64,000 nucleotides of DNA from Actinomadura meyerae (GTDB lineage Bacteria > Actinomycetota > Actinomycetes > Streptosporangiales > Streptosporangiaceae), in assembly GCF_900188445.1 (NCBI RefSeq), contig NZ_FZOR01000001.1, positions 434,001 through 498,000 on the forward strand, written 5' to 3'. Of this stretch, positions 7,866 to 17,091 are shown one piece after another. Within the stretch, counting starts at the first letter, position 1, and every line of letters starts with the position of its first letter. Position numbers and translations under genes: made by a program. The notes under the pieces were generated by a model. That model did not search any database. It was not told the DNA's origin and worked only from the letters and a program-made list of their open reading frames with translations.

Positions 7866-8774
7866 TCAGCCGCCGACGACGATGCCCCAGGTGCCGTGGA
7901 ACTCCGCGCCCGGCTCCAGGTGGAGCAGGTCCTCCCCGGACGCGAACGCGTTCGGCGGGCACGTCATCGGCTCCACGCCGAGACCGGCGCGCGGAGTCGG
8001 GGCGTTGTCGGCGGTGTAGATCTCCATCCACGGGTGCGCCGCGTCCGCCCACAGCCGCACCGTCCGGCCGCCGCCCGACAGCACCACCCAGACGCGGCCG
8101 CCGCCGTCGCGGTTCAGCCCGGTGAACGCGTTGTCGATCGGGCGGTCGCCGAGCAGCGGACCGGTCCGCAGGTCGTACCGGGTGCCGGTGACGTCCTCGG
8201 ACGGCCCGGAGGGGATCATCCGGTCGTCCACCGGCAGGTACCGGTCGGCGAGCAGGTGGACGGTGCAGGCGTCGATGGGCTCGCCGACCGTCAGGTAGGG
8301 GTGGGCGCCGTGCCCGTACGGCGCGGTCTTCGTCCCGGCGTTGCGGGCGGACATCCGCACGCGCAGCCCGGCCTCGGCGTCCAGGGTGTACTCGGCCTCC
8401 AGGTCGAGGCGGAACGGGTAGCCGCCCGTGGCGAGCAGCCGGTGGGTCAGCCGCACCCGGTGCGGCTCGTGCTCGGCGACCCGCCAGGACGCCCACCGGA
8501 CCAGGCCGTGGATCGCGCAGTCGCGCTCGGGCTCGGACACGTCGAGCTGGTGCTCGGCGCCGCCGTAGCGGTAGCGGCCGCGGTCGATCCGGTTCGGCCA
8601 CGGGACGAGCAGGTGCCCGAACGCGGCCGGGGCGGGCTCGTCGGCGCCGTGCGACAGCACCAGCGGGAGACCGCCGCAGGTCAGCTCCCGCAGGCTCGCG
8701 CCCGACTCGGTGACGACGGCCTGGTACGGCCCGGCGCTCAGGGCGTACTGCTCCCCGGTGATCGACTCGCTCAT
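7866..8774 (-). CDS. Aldose 1-epimerase (mutarotase) family protein
   Basis: 302 residues with the galactose-mutarotase fold signatures: LLVPWPNRIDRGRYRYGG, the HGLVR segment with a catalytic-type His, and HGAHPYLTVG with a second conserved His; a candidate catalytic Glu is in EPGAEFHGTWG near the C-terminus. Such enzymes interconvert alpha and beta anomers of free sugars in the cytosol. It follows the AllG-like gene by 29 nt on the same strand, so it may be co-transcribed by chance or handle a sugar released elsewhere. The sugar specificity cannot be read from sequence. Confidence 0.85.
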   Translation of the reverse strand: MSESITGEQYALSAGPYQAVVTESGASLRELTCGGLPLVLSHGADEPAPAAFGHLLVPWPNRIDRGRYRYGGAEHQLDVSEPERDCAIHGLVRWASWRVAEHEPHRVRLTHRLLATGGYPFRLDLEAEYTLDAEAGLRVRMSARNAGTKTAPYGHGAHPYLTVGEPIDACTVHLLADRYLPVDDRMIPSGPSEDVTGTRYDLRTGPLLGDRPIDNAFTGLNRDGGGRVWVVLSGGGRTVRLWADAAHPWMEIYTADNAPTPRAGLGVEPMTCPPNAFASGEDLLHLEPGAEFHGTWGIVVGG

Positions 8775-8803
8775 GCCCCGGACGCTACCCCCTGCGCCCC
8801 CCG

Positions 8804-10210
8804 CTACGCGATCTCCGCGAGGGCGTGCAGGGCGTCGGCGAACACGTTCGGCGGGGGCTCGACGAGCCCGGCGCCGACCTGCCCGGTGCCGGCCTCGCGG
8901 CCCGCGATGCCGGTGTCGATGACGGGCAGGATGCCGGTGCGGACGACCCGGGCGGCGTCGATCCCGGCGGGGGTGCCGCGGAACGACAGCAGCGGGATCT
9001 GCAGCGCCGGGTGCTCGGCCATCGTGATCTCGTACATGCGCTGGGTGGCGGCGACCGCGTCCGGGACCTCGCCGCCCACGAACCGGACGATCGCGGGCGC
9101 GGCGGCGAGCGCGAACCCGCCCGTCCCGGCCGTCTCGGTGATCGCCGAGTCGCCGATGTCGGGATTGGCGTCGTCCGGGCCGTAGTCGCCGAGGTACAGC
9201 CCGTCGGGGACGCCCGCGGGGCCGGTGAACCAGCGGTCGCCGGTGCCCGACAGCTGGATGCCGAAGTCGGTGCCGTTGCGGGCCATCGCCACGACCAGGC
9301 TCGACCCGGGGACGCCGCGGGCCGCGTCCGCGCACGCCTTCGCCGCCGCCATCCCGGCGTTCAGGAAGAAGTGGTCGTTGCCCGCCGCGAACCGCAGCGC
9401 CTCGGCGGCCCGGCCGCGGGGGACCTCCTCGGCGTCGATGAGGTCGGGCGCCAGCTCCCGCAGCAGCAGCGACGTCGCCGCGCGGTTGCGGTTGTGCAGC
9501 TCGTCGCCCATCTGCAGCGCCTGCGCGATGACCGACACCAGGTCGAGCGGGCCGTGCCGCCGGACGGCGGCCCGCAGCGCCGGGCCGAGCACCTCGCCCA
9601 TCCACGCCAGCCGCTCGATCACCTCCGGCCCGTACGCCCCGTACCGCAGCACCTTCCCGAGGCCCTCGTTGAGGGAGCAGTAGGCGGTGCCGCCGTGCTC
9701 GGCGTCCTCCACCACGAACATCCACATCGACGGGCTGACGACCCCGGCCATCGGCCCGACGGTCGCGTGGTGGTGGCACGGTTCGAGGACGGCCGCGCCG
9801 CGCTCCAGCGCGTGGCGCGCGCCGAGCGGCGTCTCGGCGAGCCCCTCCAGGAGCATCGCGCCGATCAGCGCCCCGCGCATCGGGCCGGACGCGCGCTCCC
9901 ACTCCAGCGGCGGGCCCGCGTGCAGGAACGTGCCCGGCTCCAGGCCGAGGACCTCGCGCGCCGGGCGGACGTCCACCAGGTGCGGGCGGGCCGTCACCAT
10001 GCGCCGCACGGCGCGGGCGTTCGCGTCGGCGTGCCGCGGGTCGCCGAGCACGGCGGCGAGCGCCGCCTCCGTCCCGGCGGGCGGCGGCCGCCAGTCGACC
10101 TGCCGCACCGGGACGGCCTGCTCGGCGAGCGCCTCCGCCAGCACCTCCACGCCTGCGGTGACGACGCGTGGCTCGCGGGCCAGCAGCCCGCCCAGCCGCT
10201 GTTCGGTCAT
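8804..10210 (-). CDS. allG: DUF1116 protein, AllG (YlbE)-like oxamate carbamoyltransferase component
   Basis: 468 residues matching DUF1116: GPMRGALIGAMLLEGLAETP, LEPCHHHATVGPMAGVVSPS and QALQMGDELHNRNRAATSLL are the family's most conserved blocks. In E. coli the homologue YlbE (AllG) works with FdrA (AllF) and YlbF (AllH) as the oxamate carbamoyltransferase that phosphorolyses oxalurate to oxamate and carbamoyl phosphate in anaerobic allantoin use. All three homologues are adjacent here, in the order H-F-G. The ATG overlaps the FdrA stop as ATGA. Whether oxalurate is the true substrate in this organism is inference. Confidence 0.85.
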   Translation of the reverse strand: MTEQRLGGLLAREPRVVTAGVEVLAEALAEQAVPVRQVDWRPPPAGTEAALAAVLGDPRHADANARAVRRMVTARPHLVDVRPAREVLGLEPGTFLHAGPPLEWERASGPMRGALIGAMLLEGLAETPLGARHALERGAAVLEPCHHHATVGPMAGVVSPSMWMFVVEDAEHGGTAYCSLNEGLGKVLRYGAYGPEVIERLAWMGEVLGPALRAAVRRHGPLDLVSVIAQALQMGDELHNRNRAATSLLLRELAPDLIDAEEVPRGRAAEALRFAAGNDHFFLNAGMAAAKACADAARGVPGSSLVVAMARNGTDFGIQLSGTGDRWFTGPAGVPDGLYLGDYGPDDANPDIGDSAITETAGTGGFALAAAPAIVRFVGGEVPDAVAATQRMYEITMAEHPALQIPLLSFRGTPAGIDAARVVRTGILPVIDTGIAGREAGTGQVGAGLVEPPPNVFADALHALAEIA

Positions 10211-11709
10211 GCCGGTACCCCCTCGACGGCGCGCAGCGCGTGCCGTGTCGCGGCCGCGTTGGAGGCGAACACGTCGGCGCCCGCCTCGCACAGCGCCGCG
10301 GCCTGCCGGTCGCGGCCCTGCGGGTCGGCCGGCGTCCCGCACAGCGACACCACGACCGCGAGGCCGGGGCGGTCGCGGACGGCGGTGGCGATCGCCGGGG
10401 CGAGCGCGGCCGCCGGGTCGGGCTCGGCGCCGTACCCGAGCACCACGTCCAGCAGCAGGGCGCCGCACGCCGGGTCGGCGGCCTCGGCCGCCAGCGCCTC
10501 CAGCCGCAGCGCCGGGTCGATCATCGGGTGCGCGCGGCCCCGGGTGTAGGCGTCGTCGCCGAAGTCGGTGAACCGGTGGCCGCGCGCCTCCAGGTCGCGG
10601 CCGAGCGCCGCCGCGGCGATCATCGCGGCCTCGTCCCGCAGGGTGCCGCCCGCGAACAGCCCGCGCAGCGCCCGCCCGCGCGCCCCGCCGGCCTCAGGGG
10701 CCCCGCGCGGTGCCGCGGTCCAGCGCGGCCACTCCGGGACGGCCCGGCCGAGGGCCGCCAGCACCTTCTCCGCCGCCCGGGTCAGGTCGTCCTCGCCGGG
10801 CACCGGCAGCGCGAACACCACCGGCGTGTCCAGCCGGCGGGCCGCCTCCCGGATCAGGTCGAGGACCTGCGGCGCGGGCGGTTTGGACACCAGCACGATC
10901 AGCTCGGTGCCGGGGTCGGCGTCCAGCGCGGCGAGCGCCGCCAGCGCCGACCGGCCGCTCACCTCGGGCGACAGGTCGCGGCCGCCGACGCCGAGCACGT
11001 GGCTCACCCCGGTGCCCGCCGCGTCCAGCAGGCACATCAGCTGCTGCGCGCCCGTCCCGGACGCGGCGACGACGCCCACCGGCCCCGGCCGGACCGCGTT
11101 CGCGAACCCCAGGCCCGCGCCGCCGACCACCGCCGTCCCGCAGTCGGGGCCCATCACGATCAGGCCGCGCCGCGCCGCCGCCTCCTTCAGCGCGATCTCC
11201 TGGGCGAGCGGCACGTTGTCACTGAAGACCATCACATTGAGGCCCGCGTCGAGCGCGTCCATCGCCTCGGGGAACACGTGCGGGCCCGGCACCGACAGCA
11301 GCGCGATCGTCGCGTCCGACCGCGCCGCCGCCGACCGGGTCGTGCGCGGCGGCTCGGGCGCGCCCAGCACTCCGCCGCCGGCCGGCGGGCGGGACGCCGC
11401 GGCCAGCAGCGCGTCGAGCGCCTCCCGCGCCTCGTCGGGGCCGCCCTCGGCGCGGATCGCGACGACCAGGTCGTCCGGGCCCGTCCCGTCCGGCACGGCG
11501 AACCCCATCCGCGCGATCATCTCGCGGTTCGGCTCGGTGCCCATCGCCACCATCGCCGCGGTGACCTCCGGGCGCTCCGCCAGGTTCCGGCTGACCCGCA
11601 TCAGCGTGACCGAATCGTGGTAGGCGCCCCGCCGCACCTCGACCCAGTCGTTCATGGGCGCGCCCTGCGCGGGACCTTCCCCCCGCGCCCCCCGGTCCGC
11701 TGCGCTCAT
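10207..11709 (-). CDS. fdrA: FdrA (AllF)-like acyl-CoA synthetase family subunit
   Basis: 500 residues, resembling succinyl-CoA synthetase in its CoA-binding and ligase folds. Blocks include YHDSVTLMRVSRNLAERPEV, VMGPDCGTAVVGGAGLGFAN and VVAASGTGAQQLMCLLDAAG; the last two are the nucleotide/phosphate-binding loops typical of the family. FdrA is the presumed catalytic core of the oxamate carbamoyltransferase complex. The start at 11709 overlaps the upstream gene's stop (ATGA), which supports it over the internal Met (11655) where homologues usually begin. Both ends therefore show translational coupling with the other two subunit genes. Confidence 0.87.
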   Translation of the reverse strand: MSAADRGARGEGPAQGAPMNDWVEVRRGAYHDSVTLMRVSRNLAERPEVTAAMVAMGTEPNREMIARMGFAVPDGTGPDDLVVAIRAEGGPDEAREALDALLAAASRPPAGGGVLGAPEPPRTTRSAAARSDATIALLSVPGPHVFPEAMDALDAGLNVMVFSDNVPLAQEIALKEAAARRGLIVMGPDCGTAVVGGAGLGFANAVRPGPVGVVAASGTGAQQLMCLLDAAGTGVSHVLGVGGRDLSPEVSGRSALAALAALDADPGTELIVLVSKPPAPQVLDLIREAARRLDTPVVFALPVPGEDDLTRAAEKVLAALGRAVPEWPRWTAAPRGAPEAGGARGRALRGLFAGGTLRDEAAMIAAAALGRDLEARGHRFTDFGDDAYTRGRAHPMIDPALRLEALAAEAADPACGALLLDVVLGYGAEPDPAAALAPAIATAVRDRPGLAVVVSLCGTPADPQGRDRQAAALCEAGADVFASNAAATRHALRAVEGVPA

Positions 11710-12674
11710 GCAGGGACCCTCGGGAGGTCCAGGACGCCGGGGGAGGCCAGGGCGAGCGCGGCGCGGCAGCCCGCGAGGACGCCGTGGGCGAGGTCGGTGC
11801 CGGAGGTGTGCCCGATCGACAGCAGCCGGCGGACGGCGCCCTGGCCCGCGCCGCCCGGCGGCTCATGGCCCGCGACGAAGCGCAGCACGGCCGCGACCTC
11901 GGCGCCGGCACCGCCCGAGGCGGCGCAGTGCAGCAGCGTCGCCGACAGCGCGGTGGTGCGGGTGCCGGCGTCGGCGGTCACGGCGGCGCCGAGCCAGTCG
12001 GCCAGCCGCACGGCCGCCTCGCCGCGCCGGACGGCGCCGCCGACCAGCCGCAGAGTCACCAGCAGGCCGCACAGGATATCGTCGCCGGACGGCGTCAGCC
12101 CCGGCCCGAGGCCGACGATCCGCTCGGCCGCCTCCACCGCGCCCGCGAGGTCGCCCGCCGCGCACGCGGCCGCCAGCGCGCCGGGGTCGGGATGCCCGTC
12201 GAGGCCGCCGCGCGCAGGCCCGCCCTCGGTGAGGACGCCGGCGGCGGCGAGCTCGGCCTCCAGGGCGCGGACGCCGCGGGCGAGCGCGGCCGGGTGCGGC
12301 GTCCCGAGCGCGGGCGAGGGATCCCACCAGCGGCGGACGCGCACGCTCAGCCCGTCCGCCTCCACCCGGCCCTCGCCGACGAGGGCGTCCCCGCCCTCGC
12401 GGACCGGCCGGAACGGGTGCTCGCGGCGCGTCGCGACGACGACCACCGCGTTCGGCGGCCGCCCGGCGTCGGAGGTGACGACGGCGAGCACGCGCGGCTC
12501 GGGGCCGCCCCGCGCCTCCAGGTACACCGCCGACGGGAACACGGCGATGACGCGGGCCGGGCGGCGCGGCGGGTCCAGCAGCGGCCGCAGCGCGAGGCTC
12601 GCCGCCCCGGCGGCGGGCGGCCGCCGCCGGGCCCGGGCCGGGAGCGGGACGGGGTCGCGGACGAGCGCGGTCAC
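11706..12674 (-). CDS. allH: DUF2877 protein, AllH (YlbF)-like
   Basis: 322 residues; DUF2877 is recognised from the block GLGPGLTPSGDDILCGLLVT near the centre and ALSATLLHCAASG after it. It is the third partner of the FdrA/DUF1116 set and leads the operon. The GTG at 12674 was chosen because GGGAGGA sits 5-6 nt upstream; the open frame continues 46 codons further, into the intergenic region shared with the PucR gene, and that part is not conserved-looking. The gene diverges from pucR, so PucR is the likely controller of this operon. Confidence 0.83.
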   Translation of the reverse strand: MTALVRDPVPLPARARRRPPAAGAASLALRPLLDPPRRPARVIAVFPSAVYLEARGGPEPRVLAVVTSDAGRPPNAVVVVATRREHPFRPVREGGDALVGEGRVEADGLSVRVRRWWDPSPALGTPHPAALARGVRALEAELAAAGVLTEGGPARGGLDGHPDPGALAAACAAGDLAGAVEAAERIVGLGPGLTPSGDDILCGLLVTLRLVGGAVRRGEAAVRLADWLGAAVTADAGTRTTALSATLLHCAASGGAGAEVAAVLRFVAGHEPPGGAGQGAVRRLLSIGHTSGTDLAHGVLAGCRAALALASPGVLDLPRVPA

Positions 12675-12785
12675 GGATCCTCCCGAGGCCGGTGTCGGCG
12701 GCCGTCCGGTTCGCGGGCGGCCCGGCCTCGCGACGACGGTAGAACGGCCCCCCCACCGGTCGTATGGAGAAAGCTGCCAAGGATG

Positions 12786-12812
12786 GTTGTCATCGTTCGT
12801 CTTTGTTGTCAT
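12786..12812. promoter_or_regulatory. Direct repeat GTTGTCAT in the pucR/allH divergent promoter region
   Basis: GTTGTCAT occurs at 12786-12793 and again at 12805-12812, 19 nt apart, i.e. close to two helical turns. The surrounding 12775-12850 stretch is markedly AT-rich for this genome. It lies between the divergent allH and pucR genes and is a plausible PucR binding region; this is inference. Confidence 0.45.
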
Positions 12813-12884
12813 TTTTGATCAGGAACCGGTAGCGATCACATCGTCACTGGCGATGAACGCACCAAAAGCGAGGTGACCCCTGGC

Positions 12885-14630
12885 ATGAGCTACACCACTG
12901 CGGACCCGGGCCCACCGGCCCTGCGGCTCGCGAGTACCGGAACACTGACCTACGGCCTGTCGGTGGGCGAGGTCCTCGGCGTCAGCACCCTCAACGGCGC
13001 CCGCCTCATCGCCGGCCGGGCCGGACTCGACCGCGTCGTCCAGCGGCTCAACGTGATGGAGGTCCCCGACATCCTGTCGTGGGTCAAACCGAACGAGCTG
13101 CTCCTCACCACCGGCTACCCCCTCCGCAACACCCCCCAGTCGCTCGACAACCTGGTCGCCGACCTCGACGAGCGCGGCCTCGCGGCCCTGGCCATCAAAC
13201 TGGGCCGCTACCTCGACTCCCTCCCCGCCGAGATGATCGCGCAGGCGGACCGGCGCGGCTTCCCCCTGATCCTGCTCCCGAACGACGTCGGCTTCGACGA
13301 CATCCTCAACCAGGTCCTGACCGACATCCTGAACCGGCAGGCGGCCGTCCTCGCCCGCACCGAGGAGGTCCACCGGGCGCTGGTGCAGATCGTGCTGTGC
13401 GGCGGCGGCCTCCAGGAGGTCGTGGACGAGGTCGCGACCCTGCTGGACGTGGCGGTCGTGGTGCTGGACGGCGACCAGCGGGTCCTCGCCGGCGCCGGGC
13501 CCGACGAGCACGTCGAGGCGATGCGCGCGTTCGACGCCGGCCGGCACGCCGCCTGCGGGCGCGGCGGCTGCGGCGTCATCGGCGCCCACGGCACCGGCGA
13601 CCACCTGGTGGTGCCGGTGATGGCGGGCGGCTTCGACCACGGCCGGATCGTCGCGTTCAGCCCCGGCGGCACGCTGCGCGGCACCGACCTCGGCATCCTG
13701 GAGCGCGCCGCGACGGTCGCCGCGCTGGTGGTGACCAAGCAGCAGGCCGTCGCGGCGGTGGAGAGCAAGTACCGCGCCGACTTCCTGCGCGACATCCTCG
13801 CCGGGCGGGCCGGCGACGACGGCCGCGTCGTCGCGCACTGCGGCGGGTTCGGCTGGGACCTCGACCGCCCGGTGGTGGTGGTCGTCGCCGAGCTGGACGG
13901 CCGCCCGCGCGGCGCCGAGCCCGAGGGCCGGGGCCGCGCGAAGGCCGCCGAGCCGGACGGCCGGGGCCGCGGCGCCGAGGAGCGCACGGCGCAGGAGCGG
14001 CTCGCCGCCGCGTGGACGACGGCCGTCCGCCGGCACGACCGGGGCGCCGCGGTCGCGAGCTTCGCGCACGAGGTCGTCGCGGTCGTCGGCGCGGACGGCG
14101 CCGACCCCGCCGAATGGGCGGCCGGGCCGGTGCAGGCGATGGTCAAGGAGGCGTCGTCGATCTTCGCCGAGCACCTGCCGGTGCGGCGGACGTTCTCCAC
14201 CGGCATCAGCCGGACGGTGGCGTCCCCGGCGGAGCTGCCGGAGGCGTACGAGCAGGCGGTGAAGGCGGTGCGGGTCGGGCGCCAGCTGAACGGCGCGGGC
14301 GCGCGGGCGCACTTCGACCAGCTCGGCGTGTACCGGCTGCTCAGCCTCGTGTCGGACCCGGGCGAGCTGCACGCGTTCGTCCGCGAGACGCTCGGCGACC
14401 TCGCCACCGACGACGAACCGGAGCTGGTGGACCTGCGCAGGACGCTGCAGGTGCTGCTGGAGACCAACCTGAACGTCGCCGAGACGGCGCGCCGGCTGCA
14501 CTTCCACTACAACACGCTGCGGTACCGCATCGGGAAGCTGGAGCGGATGCTCGGGGCGTTCACGGAGGACGCGCATCTGCGGCTCAACCTCACCCTCGCT
14601 CTGCACGTTCTGCGCATGCGCGGTATCTGA
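12885..14630 (+). CDS. pucR: PucR family transcriptional regulator
   Basis: 581 residues. The N-terminal purine-catabolism domain (LSVGEVLGVSTLNGARLIAG through LNQVLTDILNRQ) is followed by a middle CdaR/GGDEF-like region and a C-terminal HTH_30 domain (LLETNLNVAETARRLHFHYN TLRYR). PucR proteins activate purine or related nitrogen-compound catabolic genes in response to an intermediate. The ATG at 12885 is preceded by GAGGTGA at 8 nt; an in-frame GTG at 12873 overlaps that ribosome site and is less likely. It sits between the AllFGH-like operon and the permease/hydroxylase operon, placed to control both. Confidence 0.92.
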   Translation: MSYTTADPGPPALRLASTGTLTYGLSVGEVLGVSTLNGARLIAGRAGLDRVVQRLNVMEVPDILSWVKPNELLLTTGYPLRNTPQSLDNLVADLDERGLAALAIKLGRYLDSLPAEMIAQADRRGFPLILLPNDVGFDDILNQVLTDILNRQAAVLARTEEVHRALVQIVLCGGGLQEVVDEVATLLDVAVVVLDGDQRVLAGAGPDEHVEAMRAFDAGRHAACGRGGCGVIGAHGTGDHLVVPVMAGGFDHGRIVAFSPGGTLRGTDLGILERAATVAALVVTKQQAVAAVESKYRADFLRDILAGRAGDDGRVVAHCGGFGWDLDRPVVVVVAELDGRPRGAEPEGRGRAKAAEPDGRGRGAEERTAQERLAAAWTTAVRRHDRGAAVASFAHEVVAVVGADGADPAEWAAGPVQAMVKEASSIFAEHLPVRRTFSTGISRTVASPAELPEAYEQAVKAVRVGRQLNGAGARAHFDQLGVYRLLSLVSDPGELHAFVRETLGDLATDDEPELVDLRRTLQVLLETNLNVAETARRLHFHYNTLRYRIGKLERMLGAFTEDAHLRLNLTLALHVLRMRGI

Positions 14631-14716
14631 GCGTAGTGCATGTGCGCGCACACCGGCCGGTCCTCTCAAGCGGCGCGGCGGGGGTTTGGCACAAGTCGCC
14701 GATGCCCGCCTGCCAG

Positions 14717-14728
14717 GGTAGATCTACC
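14717..14728. promoter_or_regulatory. Perfect palindrome upstream of the permease operon
   Basis: GGTAGATCTACC is a perfect 12-bp inverted repeat centred about 50 nt before the permease ATG, in the 140-nt gap after pucR. Position and symmetry suggest an operator for a dimeric regulator. It differs from the GTTGTCAT repeats at the other side of pucR. Confidence 0.5.
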
Positions 14729-14770
14729 TTGCCCGCATGAACGCGCTCGGCTGAGCAGGAGGAACCCCGC

Positions 14771-16213
14771 ATGGTGATCGGCTGGAAGCTGCACGGCGAC
14801 GGACGCACGCCGCCGCCCGGGGAGGTCGTCCGGCCGGACGAGCGGCTGTCGTGGCCGCGCACCGCCGGCATCGGCGCGCAGCACGTGGTGGCGATGTTCG
14901 GGGCGACGTTCGTGTTCCCCGTGGTGATGGGGCTGGACCCGAACCTCGCGATCATGATGTCCGGGGTCGCGACGGTGCTGTTCCTGCTGATCGTCGGCGG
15001 CCGCGTGCCGAGCTACCTCGGGACGAGCGCGTCGTTCGTCGGCGCGGTCGCGGCGATCCGCGCGGCGGGCGGCGACAGCGCGACGGTGACCGGCGCCATC
15101 CTGGTCGCCGGCGCGGTGCTCGCGCTGATCGGCGTGCTGATCCACTTCGCCGGCGGCGAGGTCATCCACCGGGTGTTCCCGCCGGTGGTGACGGGCGCCG
15201 TGGTCATGCTGATCGGCTTCAACCTCGCCCCGGTGGTCGCCACCGTCTACTGGCCGCAGGACCAGTGGGTCGCGCTCGCGACGCTGGGCTTCGCCGTCCT
15301 GGCCGCGGTGCTGCTGCGCGGGTTCTGGGCGCGCATCACGATCCTGCTGGCGCTGGTGTTCGGGTACGCCCTCTCGTGGATTCTCGACAAGACCGCGGGC
15401 ATGGTGACGTCAGTCCTTCCCGGCCAGAACCTGCTGGACGGATCGGGCAAGGCGTGCGCCGCGGAGGGCCCGTACTGCGTCGCGACCGCCTTCCCGCACG
15501 ACCGGGTCGACTTCTCCGGCGTGAAGGCCGCCGACTGGTTCGGGTTCCCCGACCTGCACGGCCCCGACTTCAAGACGTCCGCGATCCTGCTGGCGCTGCC
15601 CGCGGTCATCGCGCTGATCGCGGAGAACACCGGGCACGTCAAGGCGGTGTCGGCGATGACCGGCGACGACCTGAACCCCGTCCTCGGCCGCGCCATCACC
15701 GCCGACGGCATCGGCACCACCCTCGCCAGCGCGGTCGGCGGCTCGCCCACCACCACCTACGCCGAGAACATCGGCGTGATGGCCGCGACCCGGATCTACT
15801 CGACCGCCGCCTACTACGTCGCCGCGGTGGTGGCGGTGCTGTTCGGGCTGTGCCCCAAGTTCGGCGCGCTCGTCGCCGCGACGCCGGGCGGCGTCCTCGG
15901 CGGCATCACCGTCGTGCTGTACGGGATGATCGGGCTGCTCGGCGCGAAGATCTGGATCGAGAACCGGGTCGACTTCGCCGACCCGGTCAACCTCGTCCCG
16001 GTCGCCGCCGCGATCATCCTGGCGATCGGGAACGTGACGCTGCAGATCACCGACGACTTCCCGCTGCAGGGCATCGCGCTCGGCACGATCGCCGTCCTCG
16101 CCGGCTACCACGTCCTCAACGTGCTGCGCCGGCCGGACGACTCGGGCGGCGGCGTCATCGCGCCCGCGGAGAAGGAGATCGGCGGCCCGGTCCGCCCGGC
16201 GGCCGACACGTGA
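14771..16213 (+). CDS. NCS2 (UraA/RutG-type) nucleobase:cation symporter
   Basis: 480 residues with about 12-14 hydrophobic segments. QHVVAMFGATFVFPVVMGLD near the N-terminus, ENTGHVKAVSAMTG in the middle and GGSPTTTYAENIGVMAATR mark the uracil-permease side of the NCS2 family rather than the xanthine/urate side, whose motif is QNxGxxxxT. It probably imports uracil or a related oxopyrimidine with protons. AGGAGG precedes the ATG by about 10 nt. The stop overlaps the next gene's GTG (GTGA), linking uptake to the molybdenum hydroxylase. Confidence 0.9.
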   Translation: MVIGWKLHGDGRTPPPGEVVRPDERLSWPRTAGIGAQHVVAMFGATFVFPVVMGLDPNLAIMMSGVATVLFLLIVGGRVPSYLGTSASFVGAVAAIRAAGGDSATVTGAILVAGAVLALIGVLIHFAGGEVIHRVFPPVVTGAVVMLIGFNLAPVVATVYWPQDQWVALATLGFAVLAAVLLRGFWARITILLALVFGYALSWILDKTAGMVTSVLPGQNLLDGSGKACAAEGPYCVATAFPHDRVDFSGVKAADWFGFPDLHGPDFKTSAILLALPAVIALIAENTGHVKAVSAMTGDDLNPVLGRAITADGIGTTLASAVGGSPTTTYAENIGVMAATRIYSTAAYYVAAVVAVLFGLCPKFGALVAATPGGVLGGITVVLYGMIGLLGAKIWIENRVDFADPVNLVPVAAAIILAIGNVTLQITDDFPLQGIALGTIAVLAGYHVLNVLRRPDDSGGGVIAPAEKEIGGPVRPAADT

Positions 16214-17091
16214 AGCCGCCCCCGTTCGGCTACCACGCCCCCGGCACGCTCGCCGAGGCGCTCGACGCGCTGGCCGCCGCGCCGGGCGGCAAGGTCCTCG
16301 CGGGCGGGCAGAGCCTCATCCCGCTGCTGAACATGCGGCTCGCCGCGCCGTCCGACCTGGTCGACATCAACCGGATCGCCGGGCTCGACACCCTGCGCGT
16401 CGAGGACGGCGGGGTCCGGGTCGGCGCGCTCGCCCGGCACGCCCGGGTGGAGCGGTCGGCGGAGGCGGCGGCCGCGCAGCCGCTGCTCGGGCAGGCGCTC
16501 CGGCACGTCGCGCACCCCGTGATCCGCAACCGGGGCACGGTCGTCGGCAGCCTCGCGCACGCCGACCCGGCCGCCGAGCTGCCCGCCGTGCTCGCCGTCC
16601 TCGGCGGGACGGTCGAGGCGGTGTCGGCGGCGGGCCGCCGCACCATCCCGGCCGCCGCGTTCTTCGCCGGCCCGCTGGAGCCGGCGCTGGCGCCCGGGGA
16701 GCTGGCCGTCGCCGCGTTCTTCCCGGCGGCGCCGCCCCGCACCGGCACCGCGTTCACCGAGACGGCGCGCCGGCACGGCGACTACGCGCTCGCCGGGGTC
16801 GCCGCCGTCGTCACCCTCGGCGGGGACGGGCGGGTCGCCGCGGCCCGCGCCGGGTACCTCGGCGTCGCGGCGACACCGCTGGTGTTCGACCTGACCGGCG
16901 CGGCCGGGCCGGACGGCGACTGGTCGGCCGCCGCCGCGCACGTCCGCGACCGGATCGACCCGGAGCCCGACATCCACGCAGGCGCCGACTACCGGCGGCA
17001 CCTGACCGGCGTGCTCACCGAGCGCGCGTTGCGGGAGGCGGCGTCCCGGGCATCACTGCGGGTGGAGGAGCGGCGGAGGGCGGGGAGCTGA
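16210..17091 (+). CDS. FAD-binding subunit of a molybdenum hydroxylase (CoxM/CutM-like)
   Basis: 293 residues. AGGQSLIPLLNMRLAAPSDL and RNRGTVVGSLAHADPAAELP are the two FAD-contacting loops of the CO dehydrogenase/xanthine dehydrogenase medium subunit. It passes electrons from the iron-sulfur subunit to the final acceptor. Its GTG start overlaps the permease stop and its own stop overlaps the next ATG by one base, so the permease and three subunits form one tight operon. Confidence 0.92.
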   Translation: MKPPPFGYHAPGTLAEALDALAAAPGGKVLAGGQSLIPLLNMRLAAPSDLVDINRIAGLDTLRVEDGGVRVGALARHARVERSAEAAAAQPLLGQALRHVAHPVIRNRGTVVGSLAHADPAAELPAVLAVLGGTVEAVSAAGRRTIPAAAFFAGPLEPALAPGELAVAAFFPAAPPRTGTAFTETARRHGDYALAGVAAVVTLGGDGRVAAARAGYLGVAATPLVFDLTGAAGPDGDWSAAAAHVRDRIDPEPDIHAGADYRRHLTGVLTERALREAASRASLRVEERRRAGS

